A stretch of DNA of 64,000 bases from Rugamonas rubra (GTDB lineage: Bacteria > Pseudomonadota > Gammaproteobacteria > Burkholderiales > Burkholderiaceae_D). Positions 33,847 through 42,801 of the stretch are shown in pieces. A model generated the notes under the pieces. It was not told the origin of the DNA. It did no database searches and was given only the letters and a program-made list of their open reading frames with translations. How positions within the stretch are numbered: position 1 is the stretch's first letter; every line of letters begins with the position of its first letter. The stretch is from NCBI RefSeq assembly GCF_900114705.1, contig NZ_FOTW01000020.1, positions 106,880 to 170,879 on the forward strand, read 5' to 3'. Made by a program: the position numbers and the translations under genes.

Positions 33847-33863
33847 GTCCTAGAGGCATAAAT

Positions 33864-34355
33864 ATGTTGTTATCAGAGCAGTGCTACAAAAAAATCGACC
33901 GCGAGTTGGCCAAGTATCCGGCCGACCAGCGGCAGTCGGCCGTGATGGCCGCGCTGGCCCACGCCCAGGAAGAACTGGGCTGGGTCTCCACCGAGACCAT
34001 GCAGGAACTGGCCGACTACATCCGCATGCCGGCCATCGCCGTGCAGGAAGTGGCGACCTTCTACAATATGTACAACACCAAGCCGGTCGGCAAGCACAAG
34101 ATCACCGTGTGCACCAACCTGCCTTGCGCCCTGTCCGGCGGTGAGCGCGCCGCGCAGCACCTGAAGGCCAAGCTGGGCATCGACTACCGTGGCACCACGG
34201 AAGACGGCGAGTTCACGCTGATGGAAGGCGAGTGCATGGGCGCCTGCGGCGACGCGCCGGTGATGTTGGTGAACAACCACCGCATGTGTAGCTTCATGTC
34301 CAACGACAAGATCGACACCCTGGTCGAGGAACTTAGTGGGAAAACCGTAAAATGA
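33864..34355 (+). CDS. nuoE: NADH-quinone oxidoreductase subunit E
   Basis: A 163-residue 24-kDa-type subunit with the [2Fe-2S] N1a ligands CTNLPC and CMGAC. Start ATG 33864 with AGAGG at 33852-33856; the same frame is open far upstream inside nuoD, but that is antifunctional read-through. Its last 4 bp overlap the nuoF start. Confidence 0.96.
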   Translation: MLLSEQCYKKIDRELAKYPADQRQSAVMAALAHAQEELGWVSTETMQELADYIRMPAIAVQEVATFYNMYNTKPVGKHKITVCTNLPCALSGGERAAQHLKAKLGIDYRGTTEDGEFTLMEGECMGACGDAPVMLVNNHRMCSFMSNDKIDTLVEELSGKTVK

Positions 34356-35647
34356 CGTCACTCCACAATCGACACATCGATCCACTGATCCTCAAGGGTC
34401 TGGACGGCAAGAACTGGCACCTGCAGGACTACGTCAACCGTGGCGGCTACAGCGCGCTGCGCCGCATCATCGAAGAAAAGATCACGCCGGAACAGATCAT
34501 CGCCGACCTCAAGGCCTCGTCCTTGCGCGGCCGTGGCGGCGCGGGCTTCCCGACCGGCCTGAAGTGGAGCTTCATGCCACGCCAGTTCCCCGGCCAGAAG
34601 TACCTCGTCTGCAATACAGATGAAGGCGAACCGGGTACTTTCAAGGACCGCGACATCATTCGTTACAATCCGCATGCGCTGATCGAGGGCATGGCCATCG
34701 GCGCGTACGCGATGGGCATCACCGTGGGCTACAACTACATCCACGGCGAGATCTTCCAGGAATACCTGCGCTTCGAGGAAGCGCTGGAAGAGGCGCGCGC
34801 CGCCGGCTTCCTGGGCGACAAGATCATGGGCAGCGAGTTCAGCTTCCAGTTGCACGCCCACCACGGCTACGGCGCCTACATCTGCGGCGAAGAGACCGCG
34901 CTGTTGGAGTCGCTCGAAGGCAAAAAAGGTCAGCCGCGCTTCAAGCCGCCTTTCCCCGCCTCGTTCGGCCTGTACGGCAAACCGACCACCATCAACAACA
35001 CGGAAACCTTCGCGGCAGTGCCTTTCGTCTTGAACATCGGTCCGGAGAAATACCTGGCGATGGGCAAGCCGAACAACGGCGGCTCGAAGATCTTCTCGAT
35101 CTCCGGCGACGTCGAACTGCCGGGCAACTACGAGGTGCCGCTGGGCACCCCGTTCGCCAAACTGCTGGAACTGGCAGGCGGCATGCGCGGCGGCAAAAAG
35201 ATCAAGGCGGTCATCCCCGGCGGCTCGTCCGCCCCGGTGATCCGCGGCGAAATCATGATGAACACCGACCTGGACTACGACTCGATCGCCAAGGCCGGTT
35301 CGATGCTCGGTTCGGGCGCCGTCATCGTGATGGACGAAACGCGCTGCATGGTCAAGGCGCTCGAGCGCCTGTCCTACTTCTACTTCGAAGAGTCGTGCGG
35401 CCAGTGCACCCCTTGCCGCGAAGGCACGGGTTGGATGTACCGCATGGTGCACCGTATTGAAAACGGCCAGGGCCGCGCGTCGGATCTGGACATGTTGAAC
35501 TCGATCGCCGACAACATCCAGGGCCGCACCATCTGCGCGCTGGGCGATGCGGCGGCGATGCCGGTCCGGGCCTTCATCAAGCAGTTCCGTGAAGAATTTG
35601 AATATCATGTCGAGCACAAGCACTGCTTAGTGCCCGCTTACATCTAA
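34352..35647 (+). CDS. nuoF: NADH-quinone oxidoreductase subunit F
   Basis: A 431-residue subunit that oxidises NADH: Gly-rich NADH site GRGGAGFPTGLKWSF, FMN site NTDEGEPGTFKDR, and [4Fe-4S] N3 ligands ESCGQCTPCREG with a distal Cys in ICALGDAAA. Overlaps nuoE by 4 bp. Confidence 0.98.
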   Translation: MTSLHNRHIDPLILKGLDGKNWHLQDYVNRGGYSALRRIIEEKITPEQIIADLKASSLRGRGGAGFPTGLKWSFMPRQFPGQKYLVCNTDEGEPGTFKDRDIIRYNPHALIEGMAIGAYAMGITVGYNYIHGEIFQEYLRFEEALEEARAAGFLGDKIMGSEFSFQLHAHHGYGAYICGEETALLESLEGKKGQPRFKPPFPASFGLYGKPTTINNTETFAAVPFVLNIGPEKYLAMGKPNNGGSKIFSISGDVELPGNYEVPLGTPFAKLLELAGGMRGGKKIKAVIPGGSSAPVIRGEIMMNTDLDYDSIAKAGSMLGSGAVIVMDETRCMVKALERLSYFYFEESCGQCTPCREGTGWMYRMVHRIENGQGRASDLDMLNSIADNIQGRTICALGDAAAMPVRAFIKQFREEFEYHVEHKHCLVPAYI

Positions 35648-35669
35648 GCTGCGTCAGGTAACGATCACC

Positions 35670-37997
35670 ATGGTTGAAATCGAAATAGACGGCAAAAAAG
35701 TCGAAGTCCCTGCTGGTAGCATGGTGATGGACGCCGCCAACAAATTGGGAACCTACATCCCTCACTTCTGCTATCACAAGAAATTGTCGATCGCAGCGAA
35801 CTGCCGCATGTGCCTGGTCGAAGTGGAGAAGGCGCCCAAGCCTTTGCCCGCTTGCGCGACCCCGGTCAGCGCCGGCATGATCGTGCGCTCCGCCTCCGAC
35901 AAGGCGGTGCAGGCGCAACGTGGCGTGATGGAATTCCTCCTCATTAACCACCCGCTCGACTGCCCGATCTGCGATCAGGGCGGCGAATGCCAGTTGCAGG
36001 ATCTGGCCGTCGGTTACGGCAACAGCGCTTCCCGTTACGAGGAAGAAAAACGCGTTGTCAAACCGAAGGAAGCCGGTCCGCTGGTCTCGATGCAAGAGAT
36101 GGCGCGCTGCATCCAGTGCACCCGCTGCGTGCGTTTCGGCCAGGAAGTGGCCGGCGTGATGGAGCTGGGCATGATCGGCCGCGGCGAACACTCCGAGATC
36201 GTTTCCTTCGTTGGCCAGACGGTCAACTCTGAAATGTCCGGCAACATGATCGACCTGTGCCCGGTCGGCGCGCTGACCTCCAAGCCGTTCCGCTACAGCG
36301 CCCGTTCGTGGGAACTGTCGCGCCGCAAATCGGTCAGCCCGCACGACGGCCTGGGCGCCAACCTGATCGTTCAGGTCAAGGGCGGCAAGGTCAAGCGCGT
36401 ACTGCCGCTGGAAAACGACGACGTCAACGAGTGCTGGATCTCGGACAAGGACCGTTTCTCCTACGAAGGCCTGGAAGCCGCCGACCGCCTGACCCAGCCG
36501 ATGCTGAAGCAGGGCGGCGAGTGGAAGGAAGTCGATTGGCAGACCGCGCTGGAATACGTCGCGCACGGCCTGAAGAACATCAAGCACGAACACGGTGCCG
36601 AAGGCATCGCCGCGCTGGCGACGCCGCATTCGACCCTGGAAGAGCTGCACCTGCTGCAAAAGCTGGTGCGCGGCCTCGGTTCGAACAGCGTCGACACGCG
36701 TCTGCGCCAGAGCGACCTGTCGCTGGACGCCGGCGTGACGCCGTGGCTGGGCATGTCGATCAACGACTTCGGTCGCTTGAACCGCGCCTTCGTCATCGGC
36801 TCCTTCCTGCGTAAGGACCATCCATTGCTGGCGACCCGCCTGCGCACCGCCATCAAGGCCGGCGCCAAGCTGTCGATCCTGCACGCCGCCGACGACGACC
36901 TGCTGATGAACGTCGCCAACAAGATGATCGCCGCGCCGTCCGACTGGCTGGCCGCATTGTCCGAAGTGGTGGTGGCCGTCGCCAAGGCGAAAGAGATTGC
37001 CGCGCCGGCCGGCTTTGAAGCGATCAGCGCTTCGGACGCCGCCAACGCGATCGCCGCCAGCCTGCTGTCCGGTGAAAACAAAGCTGTTCTGCTGGGCAAC
37101 GCGGCGACGCAACACCCGCAGGCCGCCGCGCTGCACGCCGCCGCGCAATGGATCGCCGAACAAACCGGCGCCAAGCTGGGCTACCTGACCGAGGCCGCCA
37201 ACACCGTCGGCGCCTACCTGGCCAAGGCCAACAGCGCCACCGCGCCGGCCTTCAGCACGCCTAAGCAAGCCTACGTGCTGCTCAACGTGGAAGCCGAACT
37301 GGACGCCGCCAACCCGCAGCAAGCCAAGACCGCGCTGGACAAGGCCGAGATGGTCGTCGTCCTGTCGGCCTACAAGCACGGCATGGCCTACGCCGACGTG
37401 CTGCTGCCGGTGTCGCCGTTCAGCGAAACCTCGGGCACCTTCGTCAACTGCGAAGGCCGCGCACAAAGCTTCAACGGCACCGTGCGTCCGCTGCTGGAAA
37501 CCCGCCCGGCCTGGAAAGTGCTGCGCGTGCTGGGCAACATCCTCGGCCTCGACGGCTTCGACTACGAGACCTCGGAAGCGGTGCGTGACGAAGTGCTGGG
37601 CGCCGGCGTGGTCGACCTGTCGGCCCGCCTGAACAACGCCGCCAAGGCCGCCCCGGTGGCCGCCGCGCACGTCGCCGCAGCCGGCCTGGAGCGCGTCACC
37701 GACGTGCCCATCTACTTCGCCGACGCCCTGGTGCGCCGCGCCGAATCGCTGCAAAAGACCGCCGACGCGGCCGCGCCGCAAGCGCAGCTGTCGAGCCAAC
37801 TGGCGCAGCAACTCGGCGTGGTCGCCGGCGACAAGGTCAAAGTGAGCCAGGGCGGCGGCAGCGCCGTGCTGGTCGCCGCGATCGACGCCAAGCTGCCGGC
37901 CAACGCCGTGCGCGTGGCCGCCGCCCACGCCTCGACCGCCGCGCTGGGCGCGATGTTCGGTTCCATCAACGTTGAAAAAGCAGGAGAGGGTAAATAA
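35670..37997 (+). CDS. nuoG: NADH-quinone oxidoreductase subunit G
   Basis: A 775-residue subunit: N-terminal [2Fe-2S] domain (IPHFCYHKKLS, NCRMCLVEV), His/Cys cluster segment, [4Fe-4S] segments (DCPICDQGGECQLQD, CIQCTRCVRFGQEVAG) and a molybdopterin-oxidoreductase-fold body without cofactor. Within the body the sequence is Ala-rich (about residues 420-560) and typical of Burkholderiales. The stop overlaps nuoH ATG by one base. Confidence 0.97.
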   Translation: MVEIEIDGKKVEVPAGSMVMDAANKLGTYIPHFCYHKKLSIAANCRMCLVEVEKAPKPLPACATPVSAGMIVRSASDKAVQAQRGVMEFLLINHPLDCPICDQGGECQLQDLAVGYGNSASRYEEEKRVVKPKEAGPLVSMQEMARCIQCTRCVRFGQEVAGVMELGMIGRGEHSEIVSFVGQTVNSEMSGNMIDLCPVGALTSKPFRYSARSWELSRRKSVSPHDGLGANLIVQVKGGKVKRVLPLENDDVNECWISDKDRFSYEGLEAADRLTQPMLKQGGEWKEVDWQTALEYVAHGLKNIKHEHGAEGIAALATPHSTLEELHLLQKLVRGLGSNSVDTRLRQSDLSLDAGVTPWLGMSINDFGRLNRAFVIGSFLRKDHPLLATRLRTAIKAGAKLSILHAADDDLLMNVANKMIAAPSDWLAALSEVVVAVAKAKEIAAPAGFEAISASDAANAIAASLLSGENKAVLLGNAATQHPQAAALHAAAQWIAEQTGAKLGYLTEAANTVGAYLAKANSATAPAFSTPKQAYVLLNVEAELDAANPQQAKTALDKAEMVVVLSAYKHGMAYADVLLPVSPFSETSGTFVNCEGRAQSFNGTVRPLLETRPAWKVLRVLGNILGLDGFDYETSEAVRDEVLGAGVVDLSARLNNAAKAAPVAAAHVAAAGLERVTDVPIYFADALVRRAESLQKTADAAAPQAQLSSQLAQQLGVVAGDKVKVSQGGGSAVLVAAIDAKLPANAVRVAAAHASTAALGAMFGSINVEKAGEGK

Positions 37998-39082
37998 TGG
38001 CTCTGCCTGAATTCGTCACCGTTATCAATAACCTCGGCGCCACCAGTTTCCTGGCGCCGGTCTGGCCGCTGATCTGGACCTTGATCAAGATCGTCTGCGT
38101 GCTGCTGCCGCTGATGGGCCTGGTCGCCTACGCCACCCTGTGGGAGCGCAAGCTGATCGGCGCGATCCAGATCCGTATCGGCCCCAACCGGGTCGGCCCG
38201 ATGGGTCTGCTGCAACCGATCGCCGACGCGCTCAAGCTCTTGTTCAAAGAGATCATCATGCCGGCCAAGGCCAGCCCGGGCCTGTTCGTGCTCGGTCCGG
38301 TGATGACCATCATGCCGGCGCTGGCCGCCTGGGTGGTGGTGCCCTTCGGCCCCGAGGCGGTGTTGGCCAACGTCAACGCCGGCCTGCTGCTGTTGCTGGC
38401 GATCACCTCGATGGAAGTCTACGGCATCATCATCGCCGGCTGGGCCTCCAACTCGAAGTACTCCTTCATGGGCGCCATGCGCGCCTCGGCGCAGATGATC
38501 TCCTACGAGATCCCGATGGGCTTCGTGCTGGTCGTGGTGCTGATGGTGTCCGGCTCGCTGAACTTCATCGACATCGTCGCCGGCCAAGAGAAGGGCTTCT
38601 TCGTCGAGCACGGCGCCAACTTCCTGTCGTGGAACTGGCTGCCGCTGCTGCCGCTGTTCGTCGTCTACCTGACCTCCGGCCTGGCCGAGGCCAACCGCCA
38701 TCCCTTCGACGTGGTCGAGGGCGAGTCCGAGATCGTCGCCGGCCACATGGTCGAGTACTCGGGCATGGCCTACGCCATGTTCATGCTGGCCGAATACGCC
38801 AACATGATCCTGATCGGCGCGCTCGGTTCGATCATGTTCCTCGGCGGCTGGGCGGCACCGTTCAAGTTCCTCGAATTCTGGGGTGGTTTCGGCGGCTTCT
38901 TCTGGCTGTTCGCCAAGACCTTCCTGATCGTCTCGCTGTTCGTGTGGGTGCGCGGCACCTTCCCACGCTACCGCTACGACCAGATCATGCGTCTGGGCTG
39001 GAAAGTGTTCATTCCCTTGACCCTGGTGTACCTGGTCATCGTCGCCGGTTGGATGCAGACATCCTGGAATATCTGGAAGTAA
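37997..39082 (+). CDS. nuoH: NADH-quinone oxidoreductase subunit H
   Basis: A 361-residue membrane subunit (ND1-like) at the junction of the two arms: ERKLIGAIQIRIGPNRVGPMGLLQPIADALKL and AEANRHPFDVVEGESEIVAG, both quinone-channel signatures. About eight to nine helices. Confidence 0.98.
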   Translation: MALPEFVTVINNLGATSFLAPVWPLIWTLIKIVCVLLPLMGLVAYATLWERKLIGAIQIRIGPNRVGPMGLLQPIADALKLLFKEIIMPAKASPGLFVLGPVMTIMPALAAWVVVPFGPEAVLANVNAGLLLLLAITSMEVYGIIIAGWASNSKYSFMGAMRASAQMISYEIPMGFVLVVVLMVSGSLNFIDIVAGQEKGFFVEHGANFLSWNWLPLLPLFVVYLTSGLAEANRHPFDVVEGESEIVAGHMVEYSGMAYAMFMLAEYANMILIGALGSIMFLGGWAAPFKFLEFWGGFGGFFWLFAKTFLIVSLFVWVRGTFPRYRYDQIMRLGWKVFIPLTLVYLVIVAGWMQTSWNIWK

Positions 39083-39095
39083 GGAAGAGAAGACA

Positions 39096-39584
39096 ATGGA
39101 ACGAATTAAAGACTTCTTCGGCAGCTTCATGCTGACCGAATTGATCAAAGGGATGGCGCTGACGGGCAAGTACATGTTCTCGCGCAAAATCACGGTGCAA
39201 TACCCGGAAGAGAAAACGCCGCAATCGCCGCGCTTCCGCGGTCTGCACGCGCTGCGCCGCTACCCCAACGGGGAAGAGCGCTGCATCGCCTGCAAACTGT
39301 GCGAGGCGGTGTGCCCGGCGATGGCCATCACGATCGAATCGGAACAGCGCGACGACGGTTCGCGCCGTACCACCCGCTATGACATCGATCTGACCAAGTG
39401 CATCTTCTGCGGCTTCTGCGAAGAATCCTGCCCGGTCGACTCGATCGTCGAAACCCACGTGCTGGAATACCACGGCGAGAAACGCGGCGATCTGTATTAC
39501 ACGAAAGAGATGCTGCTGGCAGTGGGCGACCGTTACGAAAACGACATCGCCGCCAACCGCGCGGCGGACGCTCCCTACCGCTGA
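39096..39584 (+). CDS. nuoI: NADH-quinone oxidoreductase subunit I
   Basis: A 162-residue ferredoxin-like subunit with two [4Fe-4S] motifs, CIACKLCEAVCPA and CIFCGFCEESCPV (clusters N6a and N6b). An amphipathic N-terminal helix anchors it to the membrane arm. Confidence 0.98.
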   Translation: MERIKDFFGSFMLTELIKGMALTGKYMFSRKITVQYPEEKTPQSPRFRGLHALRRYPNGEERCIACKLCEAVCPAMAITIESEQRDDGSRRTTRYDIDLTKCIFCGFCEESCPVDSIVETHVLEYHGEKRGDLYYTKEMLLAVGDRYENDIAANRAADAPYR

Positions 39585-39596
39585 TCGCCACTCTGG

Positions 39597-39621
39597 CGCC
39601 GCCGCGAAGTTTGCGGCGGCG
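39597..39621 (+). other. Intra-operon hairpin between nuoI and nuoJ
   Basis: CGCCGCCGC (39597-39605), 7-base loop, GCGGCGGCG (39613-39621). Perfect 9-bp stem with no T-run, in the largest gap (71 bp) of the nuo operon and near the boundary between peripheral-arm and membrane-arm genes. It could be a processing or stability element. Confidence 0.7.
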
Positions 39622-39655
39622 ACGATCGTTAATCTGTACGTCTCTTGGGTTTGTT

Positions 39656-40309
39656 ATGGAATTTAAAACTGCTTTGTTCTACGCATTCGCCGCCGTCATG
39701 CTGTTGGCCGCGACCCGCGTTATCACGGCCCGCAATCCGATCCACGCCGCACTGTTCCTGGTGCTGGCGTTCTTCTCGGCGGCCGGAATCTGGATGCTGC
39801 TGATGGCCGAGTTCCTCGCCATCGTGCTGGTCCTGGTGTATGTCGGCGCCGTCATGGTGCTGTTCCTGTTCGTCGTCATGATGTTGGACATCAACACCGA
39901 CAAGATGCGCGAAGGCTTCTGGGGCTATTTGCCGGTCGCCAGCTTCGTCGGCGTGGTCATCGTGCTCGAGATGGCCGCCGTGCTGTGGCGCGGTTTCCTG
40001 TCCTACGACCAGCAGGCCCCGGCCGCCGGCAACATCGGCGGCACCAAGGAACTGGGCATGCTGATCTACACCCAATACGTCTACGCGTTTGAAATCGCCG
40101 CCGCCGTGCTGCTGGTGGCGATCATCGCCGCCGTCGCGCTGACGCTGCGCAAGCGCAAGGACACCAAGCATTTCGATCCGGCCGACGCGGTCCGGGTCAA
40201 GCGCAACGACCGCCTGCGCATCGTCAAGATCGACGCGGTATCGACCCGCAACGCCGCCGGCCTGGCCGCCGCGGCCGCCGCGGACGCGGCAAACAAGGAG
40301 GCACCATGA
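39656..40309 (+). CDS. nuoJ: NADH-quinone oxidoreductase subunit J
   Basis: A 217-residue membrane subunit (ND6-like) with five helices, including the conserved FLAIVLVLVYVGAVMVLFLFVVMML. The C-terminal 40 residues are hydrophilic then Ala-rich. Start ATG 39656; only a weak ribosome binding site is visible. Overlaps nuoK by 4 bp. Confidence 0.96.
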   Translation: MEFKTALFYAFAAVMLLAATRVITARNPIHAALFLVLAFFSAAGIWMLLMAEFLAIVLVLVYVGAVMVLFLFVVMMLDINTDKMREGFWGYLPVASFVGVVIVLEMAAVLWRGFLSYDQQAPAAGNIGGTKELGMLIYTQYVYAFEIAAAVLLVAIIAAVALTLRKRKDTKHFDPADAVRVKRNDRLRIVKIDAVSTRNAAGLAAAAAADAANKEAP

Positions 40310-40614
40310 CTTTATCGCTCGCTCACTACCTGGTTCTTGGCGCCATTTTGTTCGCCATCGCCATCGTCGGTATTTTCCTGAACCGCAAGAACATCATCGT
40401 TCTGCTGATGGCCATCGAGTTGATGCTGTTGGCGGTGAACATGAATTTCATCGCGTTCTCGCATTACCTGGGCGACGCGGCCGGGCAGATCTTCGTCTTC
40501 TTTATCCTGACCGTGGCCGCCGCCGAATCGGCGATCGGCCTCGCGATCTTGGTGGTGATGTTCCGTAATCTGGACACCATCAATGTGGAAGACCTGGACA
40601 GCCTCAAAGGCTAA
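40306..40614 (+). CDS. nuoK: NADH-quinone oxidoreductase subunit K
   Basis: A 102-residue, three-helix membrane subunit (ND4L-like). Conserved acidic residues are in LLMAIELMLLAVN and AAAESAIGLAI, part of the proton path. Confidence 0.98.
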   Translation: MTLSLAHYLVLGAILFAIAIVGIFLNRKNIIVLLMAIELMLLAVNMNFIAFSHYLGDAAGQIFVFFILTVAAAESAIGLAILVVMFRNLDTINVEDLDSLKG

Positions 40615-40649
40615 GTTTCAACCTCGAATAATAACGATTAAGGTTCATC

Positions 40650-42770
40650 ATGGCGGGGCAAACTCTCAACCCTAACCTCCTACTTGCCGTCCCTCTGGCG
40701 CCGCTGCTCGGCGCTGCGATCGCGGGCTTGCTAGGCACTAAGTTCTTCGGCAACCTGGTCGGTCGCAAGACGTCGCACACCGCGACGATCCTCGGCGTGC
40801 TGGTCGCCTTCGTTCTGTCGGCGATGACGCTGATGGACGTGCTCGACGGCGCCAGCTTCAACGGCACCCTGTACAACTGGATGACGGTCGGCACCCTCAA
40901 GATGTCGGTCGGCTTCCAGATCGACGCCTTGTCGGCGATGATGATGTGCGTGGTGACCTTCGTCTCGCTGATGGTGCACATCTACACCATCGGCTACATG
41001 AAGGACGACGAAGGCTACAACCGCTTCTTCGCCTACATCTCGCTGTTCACCTTCTCGATGCTGATGCTGGTCATGGCCAACAACTTCCTGCAGCTGTTCT
41101 TCGGCTGGGAAGCGGTGGGTCTGGTCTCGTATCTGCTGATCGGCTTCTGGTACACCCGGCCGACGGCGATCGTCGCCAACATGAAGGCCTTCCTGGTCAA
41201 CCGCGTCGGCGACTTCGGCTTCATCCTGGGCATCGGTCTGCTGCTGGCCTACGCCGGTTCGATGGACTACCAGGAAGTGTTCGCCAAGCGCGAGCAACTG
41301 GCCACCTTGACCCTGCCGGGCACCGACTGGATGCTGCTGACCGTCGCCTGTATCTGCCTGTTCATCGGCGCGATGGGTAAGTCGGCCCAGTTCCCGCTGC
41401 ACGTCTGGCTGCCCGACTCGATGGAAGGTCCGACCCCGATCTCCGCGCTGATCCACGCCGCGACGATGGTTACCGCCGGTATCTTCATGGTCACCCGCAT
41501 GTCGCCGCTGTTCGAACTGTCCGACACCGCGCTGTCCTTCGTGCTGGTGATCGGTTCGATCACCGCGCTGTTCATGGGCTTCCTCGGCATCATCCAAAAC
41601 GACATCAAGCGCGTGGTCGCCTACTCGACCCTGTCGCAACTGGGCTACATGACCGTCGCGCTGGGCTCGTCGGCCTACTCGATCGCCGTGTTCCACCTGA
41701 TGACCCACGCCTTCTTCAAAGCGCTGCTGTTCCTTGGCGCCGGTTCGGTCATCATCGGCATGCACCACGACCAGGACATCCGCAACATGGGCGGCCTGCG
41801 CAAATACATGCCGATCACCTGGATCACCTCGCTGCTGGGTTCGCTGGCTTTGATCGGTACGCCGTTCTTCTCCGGCTTCTACTCGAAGGACAGCATCATC
41901 GAAGCGGTCGCCGAAACCCACATCTGGGGTGCCGGCTTCGCCAACTTCGCCGTGCTGGCCGGTGTGTTCGTCACCGCCTTCTACTCGTTCCGCATGTACT
42001 TCCTGGTGTTCCACGGTGAAGAGCGCTTCGGCAAGGCCCACGGCCACGATGCCCACGCCGCGCACCACGCGCCGGCCAAGGACGCCCATGCCGCCAAGGA
42101 TGCGCACGGCCACGACGCCCACGGTCACGACGACCATGGCCACGACGACGAGCACGAGGAAGAGCACCACGGCCTGGCCCCGGGCCAGAAGCCGCACGAG
42201 TCGCCGTTCGTCGTCTGGTTCCCGCTGGTGATGCTGGCGATTCCTTCGGTCGTCATCGGCTACCTGACCATCGGTCCTATGCTGTTCGGCAAGTTCTTCA
42301 AGGGCGTGATCTTCGTCAGCGAACACCACCAGGCGGTGGAAAAGCTGGCCGAGGAATACCACGGTCCGCTGGCGATGGCGCTGCACTCGCTGACCTCGCT
42401 GCCGCTGGCCCTGGCCTTCGCCGGCGTCGCTTCGGCCTACTACTGCTACATGGTCAACCAACGCGTGCCGGCCTGGTTCTACGCCAAGTTCCGCGCGGTC
42501 CACACGCTGCTCGACAACAAGTACTACCTCGACAAGTTCAACGAGCTGGTGTTCGCCGGCGGCGCGCGCGCCCTCGGCAACGGCCTGTGGAATGTCGGCG
42601 ACAAGACCCTGATCGACGGTCTGGTGGTCAACGGCAGCGCCAAGGTAGTGGCGTGGTTCTCGGCACTGACGCGTCTCGCGCAGACCGGCTATATCTACCA
42701 CTACGCGTTCGTCATGATCCTCGGCATTCTGGGGTTCCTGGTCTACTTCCTGCCGTTTTGGCACGCCTAA
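40650..42770 (+). CDS. nuoL: NADH-quinone oxidoreductase subunit L with His-rich insertion
   Basis: A 706-residue distal proton-pumping subunit (ND5-like). The antiporter core is present: FGWEAVGLVSYLLIGFW, KSAQFPLHVWLPDSMEGPTP, QNDIKRVVAYSTLSQLGYM and HAFFKALLFLGAG, plus the long lateral helix at the C-terminus. Odd feature: residues about 464-507 are a hydrophilic Asp/Ala/His loop with 15 histidines in 44 positions (HGHDAHAAHH, GHDDHGHDDEH), inserted before the last core helices. The DNA there is a degenerate GCCCACGGCCACGAC-like repeat. Confidence 0.97.
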   Translation: MAGQTLNPNLLLAVPLAPLLGAAIAGLLGTKFFGNLVGRKTSHTATILGVLVAFVLSAMTLMDVLDGASFNGTLYNWMTVGTLKMSVGFQIDALSAMMMCVVTFVSLMVHIYTIGYMKDDEGYNRFFAYISLFTFSMLMLVMANNFLQLFFGWEAVGLVSYLLIGFWYTRPTAIVANMKAFLVNRVGDFGFILGIGLLLAYAGSMDYQEVFAKREQLATLTLPGTDWMLLTVACICLFIGAMGKSAQFPLHVWLPDSMEGPTPISALIHAATMVTAGIFMVTRMSPLFELSDTALSFVLVIGSITALFMGFLGIIQNDIKRVVAYSTLSQLGYMTVALGSSAYSIAVFHLMTHAFFKALLFLGAGSVIIGMHHDQDIRNMGGLRKYMPITWITSLLGSLALIGTPFFSGFYSKDSIIEAVAETHIWGAGFANFAVLAGVFVTAFYSFRMYFLVFHGEERFGKAHGHDAHAAHHAPAKDAHAAKDAHGHDAHGHDDHGHDDEHEEEHHGLAPGQKPHESPFVVWFPLVMLAIPSVVIGYLTIGPMLFGKFFKGVIFVSEHHQAVEKLAEEYHGPLAMALHSLTSLPLALAFAGVASAYYCYMVNQRVPAWFYAKFRAVHTLLDNKYYLDKFNELVFAGGARALGNGLWNVGDKTLIDGLVVNGSAKVVAWFSALTRLAQTGYIYHYAFVMILGILGFLVYFLPFWHA

Positions 42771-42801
42771 TTAGCTGACACGCAAAGAGATAACGATAAC
42801 C

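Noticed and set aside
42039..42170. Repetitive GCCCACGGCCACGAC-like DNA considered as a CRISPR or tandem array
   Set aside because: The units are irregular, all in frame and inside nuoL; they code for the His-rich loop and have no spacer structure.
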